From a bacterium (GTDB taxonomy: Bacteria > Bacillota_I > Bacilli_A > RF39 > UBA660), in assembly GCA_030531905.1 (NCBI GenBank), contig JAUNMG010000002.1, positions 1 through 46,093 of the forward strand: DNA of 46,093 nt, written 5' to 3'. Of the stretch, positions 43,017-46,093 are shown piece by piece. A program made the position numbers and the translations under genes. Numbering within the stretch: position 1 is the first letter of the stretch; every line of letters begins with the position of its first letter. Below the pieces are notes generated by a model. The model was not told the origin of the DNA and searched no databases. It was given only the letters and a program-made list of their open reading frames with translations.

Positions 43017-43346
43017 TTAATCATTCCTTTTTAAGTTTTCTCTTGTAATTAAAAGTTTTTCATAGTAATTCATTTCATATTCACTATAATGTTCGACATT
43101 GCATAAAAGAATATAAATTAATTGTGTTATTTCATTATTAAAATATCTAATATCAATATTTGTTTCTCCATTTTCATCAGTATGAGGAACACTATATTGT
43201 AGTATTTTCTCTCTTATTTTTTTAGCTTGTATTGATATTTCTTCATTATCTGTATTACTTGCTCTAGTTAACAATTCACATAAATTGTTAAATGTATCTA
43301 TATCCACAACAATTCTAATTGGTGGCTTTTTAGTTTGAAATGGCAT
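43017..43346 (-). CDS. Unrecognised 109-residue ICE protein
   Basis: A soluble protein with TKKPPIRIVVDIDTFNNLCELLTRAS and a later helix YYEKLLITRENLKRND. It is flanked by 2-nt gaps. The start PPIRIVVDID is strand-like. No family recognised; likely an accessory protein of the DNA-processing cluster. Confidence 0.6.
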   Translation of the reverse strand: MPFQTKKPPIRIVVDIDTFNNLCELLTRASNTDNEEISIQAKKIREKILQYSVPHTDENGETNIDIRYFNNEITQLIYILLCNVEHYSEYEMNYYEKLLITRENLKRND

Positions 43347-43348
43347 TT

Positions 43349-43570
43349 TTATCTTCCCCTTTCTTTGTCTTTTATTTCTGCACTTTTATACTGTATTTCA
43401 CTTTTTTTAATATTCACATTTTCATTTGATACATCTTTCGCTTTTATTTCTTTAATATTTATACTTTCAATAGTATCTTTTAATATTCTTTCTGCTTCTT
43501 CATGATTTGGAGCAATAACTTCTAATGTCATATTTCCAAATAAACTTACATTAAACTCAAATTTGTTCAT
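43349..43570 (-). CDS. DpnD/PcfM-like small protein
   Basis: A 73-residue protein: a strand start (MNKFEFNVSLFGNMTLEVIA), a helix with EEAERILKDTIESI, and a charged tail. The helix repeats that of the mazF-adjacent protein at 7713-7910, with 26 identical bases. The ATG at 43570 is chosen because GAAAGGAATG precedes it. The tail KDKERGR contains the next gene's ribosome site. DpnD/PcfM-type proteins are of unknown function. Confidence 0.65.
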   Translation of the reverse strand: MNKFEFNVSLFGNMTLEVIAPNHEEAERILKDTIESINIKEIKAKDVSNENVNIKKSEIQYKSAEIKDKERGR

Positions 43571-43793
43571 TTCGATCATTCCTTTCTTCATATCCACTTA
43601 AAAAAGCAATTATCTTTTTATCTTTAATTGCTTTCTTAAAATCAATAATTATTAATGCTTCATTTGCTTGTAAACTAGGTATCTTACCTAAATCTTCTAA
43701 CTTCATTGATAGTATTTTCTTATCAGTATTAAAACCTGCTTGAAATAACTTTTCTAATGTTTTAGTAATTTGCATAATTCCATACTTATCCAT
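43557..43793 (-). CDS. Small 78-residue ICE protein
   Basis: A small helical protein: MDKYGIMQITKTLEKLFQAGFNT and IIIDFKKAIKDKKIIAFLSG. The ATG at 43793 overlaps the stop of the sortase gene and lies 8 nt after GAGGAG. No family recognised. It is translationally coupled to the sortase gene on one side and overlaps the next gene on the other. Confidence 0.6.
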   Translation of the reverse strand: MDKYGIMQITKTLEKLFQAGFNTDKKILSMKLEDLGKIPSLQANEALIIIDFKKAIKDKKIIAFLSGYEERNDRNEQI

Positions 43794-44418
43794 TGTAATC
43801 GCTCTCCTCAATTTCTTCAAAAATATATATTAATTGCTTGTTAGTATCTTCTTTACAAGTGATTAAAGTTAAAGTTTTTGTACTCAAGCTACAATTAAAT
43901 GTAGTTTTACCTGTCTTTTCTATTTCATAGTTGTCTACCAACTTATAAGAGTATTTTCTATTCTTATAGACAATAGTTGCTATATCATCTTTAGTAAGTT
44001 TTACTAAATCTTTAAAATATGCTTTTTGTCCATTACCAGAATGTCCTGCTAAAATTAAATTACCATTTTCTACATCTGGCATATTAGACTCTTTCAATAT
44101 TTGAATATTCTTATCTACATTGTTATTTTTAGATTTAATATCATATAAACCTTTTTCAAGATTTATCTTTGGTATTTCTAATAAAGCTATATATTGTTCC
44201 TTTGCTTTTGGAGTAGTATCTGCCTTATCTTCTGTAATTGTTTCTTTGTCATCTTCTACTTTTTGTTCCTGATTATCTTTAAAATTAGTAATATTTTCTT
44301 TTTCTTCTATATTTTTGAAAATATATGAAATCATTTTAAATGACAATGTACTTAAACCTAATATAATTAACAAAAAACCAACTAATTTTAGGCTCTTTCT
44401 TTTATCTTTTGTTCTCAT
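43786..44418 (-). CDS. Sortase (class D-like) with an unusual active-site context
   Basis: A 210-residue protein with an N-terminal membrane helix (about 10-30), a Glu/Lys/Asp-rich linker and the sortase barrel: IPKINLEKGLYD, LILAGHSGNG (His near 124) and LTLITCKEDTNK (Cys near 188). The Arg that normally follows the Cys by about 10 residues is not seen; the aligned stretch reads NKQLIYIF, with Gln or Lys in its place. The gene overlaps the adhesin gene by 17 nt. The pair may be a dedicated surface-anchoring system for the ICE. Confidence 0.8.
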   Translation of the reverse strand: MRTKDKRKSLKLVGFLLIILGLSTLSFKMISYIFKNIEEKENITNFKDNQEQKVEDDKETITEDKADTTPKAKEQYIALLEIPKINLEKGLYDIKSKNNNVDKNIQILKESNMPDVENGNLILAGHSGNGQKAYFKDLVKLTKDDIATIVYKNRKYSYKLVDNYEIEKTGKTTFNCSLSTKTLTLITCKEDTNKQLIYIFEEIEESDYNG

Positions 44419-45673
44419 AAATCACAACTCCTATTCCTAAAATTATCATAATTACTGCACATATCTCTATTGTGTGTTTATCATGTATTACTGTATCAGG
44501 TACTTCAACAATTATTACTTCTTCAGGTTCTTCTGGTATTTCTTCAGGCTCATCTTCTGGTTCTATAACTATTTTCTCATTATAAAAATATATTGATTCT
44601 TTGGTATGATTACCCTCAATAGTAAATACATAATCATCAATAAACTTATAATTTTCAACACCAGATATTTGAACAACTTTATATGTTCCTAGTTTTAAAT
44701 AAATTGATGTATTACCATCTTCATTAGTAGATATAGTATCAATTAATTCTCCTGTATCATTGTTATATATTTCAAACTCTGCATTTTCTTCTGGTGCATA
44801 TATACCATCTGATCCATAAAGTTTATTAATTTTAAACTCTGTATATACTGTCATATTAATTCTTCCATTAATGAATGTTGGATCACCTCTTGATAAACAT
44901 TTTTGATTTGAGCTATCATATAACATAGGAATCTTATCGTTAGTTTTTGCATTTAAGTTAATTGTTCCTTCATAACCTTTCTTTGCAGTAATAACTAAAT
45001 CATTTCCATTAATTTTCATATCTAAACTATCATTAGAATTAACAGTAAAAAAGTTAGATAAAATCTCATTATTATCATGTAATGTTATAGTTTCTCCAAC
45101 TTTCATATCTACTGTTTGATTATTAAAACTAATTGTTTTTCCATGCTTTGCTACTAATTGTTTTATTTCATTCATTTTAGCATCATACTTATCTATTCTA
45201 GTTAAGGTGTGATCTCCCTCTGCTATTGGATAAGGTGTTGCAACTTTTTCTGTAACTTCCCAAATTAATAATTGTGTTGCTGCATACCAATCTAAATCAT
45301 TATGATTTCCATAACCATAACCATAATATGCATATAATTCTATTCTTTCTATTTCTTCTTCTGTTAAATCTGTTAATGCTAATTTATCTGCTGTACTTTC
45401 ATAACCATTAACAAGGGAGTTATCGTTAAACTTTACATGTGCTTGTATGCAATAAACATACCCACCATCACTTCTTCTTTTAATTGGGTTTTCGTCTCCT
45501 ATAACCCAATAACTTAAATCATTATATTTTGTAGTTGCTACATAATATGTGTAGCTATAATCAATATCAAGAATATCTCTAGTTGTTTGTGCATTTGCTA
45601 TTATTGGAATTGCTCCAAACATAGTAAAAAATATAAAAACACATTGCATTAATTTTTTAAAAACTTTATTCAT
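44402..45673 (-). CDS. Thioester-domain surface adhesin, sortase substrate
   Basis: A 423-residue protein. A signal peptide (residues 1-28, ANA|QTT) precedes a thioester domain with Cys75 in YCIQAH and Gln134 in AATQLLIWE, the bond partners of Gram-positive TED adhesins, then a region of strands, an SpaA/Cna-B-like domain (FEIYNNDTGELID), a Pro/Glu-rich stretch and the anchor EVPDTVIHDKH-IEIC-ILGIGVVIY with basic end. The sorting motif reads VPDTV, not LPxTG. TED proteins bind host or cell surfaces covalently (known); here it may aid mating contact (inferred). Confidence 0.85.
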   Translation of the reverse strand: MNKVFKKLMQCVFIFFTMFGAIPIIANAQTTRDILDIDYSYTYYVATTKYNDLSYWVIGDENPIKRRSDGGYVYCIQAHVKFNDNSLVNGYESTADKLALTDLTEEEIERIELYAYYGYGYGNHNDLDWYAATQLLIWEVTEKVATPYPIAEGDHTLTRIDKYDAKMNEIKQLVAKHGKTISFNNQTVDMKVGETITLHDNNEILSNFFTVNSNDSLDMKINGNDLVITAKKGYEGTINLNAKTNDKIPMLYDSSNQKCLSRGDPTFINGRINMTVYTEFKINKLYGSDGIYAPEENAEFEIYNNDTGELIDTISTNEDGNTSIYLKLGTYKVVQISGVENYKFIDDYVFTIEGNHTKESIYFYNEKIVIEPEDEPEEIPEEPEEVIIVEVPDTVIHDKHTIEICAVIMIILGIGVVIYENKR

Positions 45674-45703
45674 TATTTCATCATTCCCTTCTTTTTTTTC
45701 AAT

Positions 45704-45729
45704 AAAAAAGCCTCTTAAATAAGAGGCTA
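45704..45729 (-). terminator. Intrinsic terminator before the adhesin gene
   Basis: AGCCTCTT / AAGAGGCT (45709-45716, 45721-45728) forms an 8-bp stem with a 4-nt loop followed by T's on the minus strand. It ends the transcript of the gene entering from the right edge. Confidence 0.85.
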
Positions 45730-45732
45730 CTT

Positions 45733-46093
45733 TTAATATCCTAATGCTCGAAAAGCACCAAGATAATATTTATTACCATCAACATATACTTTAACCCAAC
45801 ATCCAATAGTATCAACATACTTTCCACTTACATAACCATAATTTGTAACAAAACCATATTTTTGATTTATAGAATTTGCTTCATTTATACAATCATTAAT
45901 ATTTGAGTATGCTTTTTCTTCCCATGAAAACATTGGAGTATTATAGTAAGCATATTCACTAATTCCAAGTTTTTCCCATTCAGTTTGTGGTCGAGGTGGT
46001 TGTGCAGGTTGTTGAGGTTGAGTATTAGCAGGTTGAGTTTGTGTAGTTTTTGTTTCTTGTTGATTTTGTTGTGGTACTTGATATGTTGTGGTA
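45733..46093 (-). CDS. C-terminal part of a secreted/surface protein (cut by edge)
   Basis: The frame enters from beyond 46093 and ends at 45733. It reads a Gln/Pro/Thr-rich linker (QNQQETKTTQTQPAN, then QPPRPQTEW) and a globular end of about 80 residues with EYAYYNTPMFSWEE, INDCINEANSINQKYGF and a final GAFRALGY. A short internal ATG frame (from 45933) is only a part of it. The linker fits a surface or channel protein; no family recognised. Confidence 0.7.
   Translation of the reverse strand, partial: TTTYQVPQQNQQETKTTQTQPANTQPQQPAQPPRPQTEWEKLGISEYAYYNTPMFSWEEKAYSNINDCINEANSINQKYGFVTNYGYVSGKYVDTIGCWVKVYVDGNKYYLGAFRALGY

Overview
The window looks like a chromosomal segment of a very AT-rich member of the Bacillota/Bacilli. 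It carries part of a 16S rRNA gene on the minus strand, Gram-positive Shine-Dalgarno (SD) sequences, a MazF toxin, sortase biology and a Tn916/Tn1549-like conjugative system. The 16S fragment has a flavour of the gut Bacilli and Mollicutes-relative lineages such as RF39. That placement is my impression from the sequence, not a computed phylogeny. Nearly every gene is on the minus strand; the clear exceptions are tRNA-Trp and one membrane-protein gene.

Positions 1-5039 are host backbone. They hold the 5' third of a 16S gene, a leader with boxB/boxA-like elements and four evenly spaced near-identical promoters, then an NtdP/YgaC-like DUF402 phosphatase, an HdeD-like membrane protein, gpsA and a DUF3048 membrane-anchored protein. 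A tRNA-Trp-like hairpin and a second structured stretch precede the true tRNA-Trp (5040-5113).

An integrative and conjugative element (ICE) begins at the 3' end of tRNA-Trp and runs past the right edge. Its left end carries a tyrosine integrase with a long C-terminal extension, an excisionase-like protein, MazF flanked by two small proteins, a small broken gene, and a sigma-factor-like regulator behind a leader peptide with a terminator and an SD-sequestering hairpin. A cargo block follows: a zinc-ribbon membrane protein on the plus strand, an ABC exporter with three membrane subunits, and a small secreted peptide, which together resemble a bacteriocin or toxic-peptide locus.

The conjugation module spans about 13.5-28.2 kb. 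It encodes a cell-wall hydrolase-like protein, VirB4, PrgI, an InlB-repeat surface protein, VirB6-like and VirB2-like proteins, the VirD4 coupling protein, an ArdC-like protein, PcfB and the relaxase. The relaxase appears to start at an AUU codon. Two membrane-bound XRE regulators, an IS110-family element and an AAC(6')-type aminoglycoside acetyltransferase sit between the relaxase and a MobC/DUF3789/candidate-oriT segment, which suggests a cargo insertion inside the transfer region.

The right part (32.7-46.1 kb) holds an XRE regulator with a Cys-rich tail, a Toprim primase-like protein, DUF3848 and AbrB proteins, a 2348-residue methyltransferase/helicase, an SSB-like protein, small ICE proteins, a sortase with its thioester-domain adhesin, and a gene cut by the window edge. 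Together the genes encode excision and integration, DNA processing, a type IV secretion channel, surface attachment, and cargo (toxin, peptide exporter, aminoglycoside resistance).

The observations I rate highest are the leader/attenuator before the sigma gene, the AUU-start relaxase, the tandem rRNA promoters, the three in-frame stops of the small broken gene (all explicable as mutated TGG codons), the likely IS110 bridge-RNA region, the candidate oriT, the long-range complementarity around the secreted-peptide cistron, and the tRNA-Trp-like hairpin.
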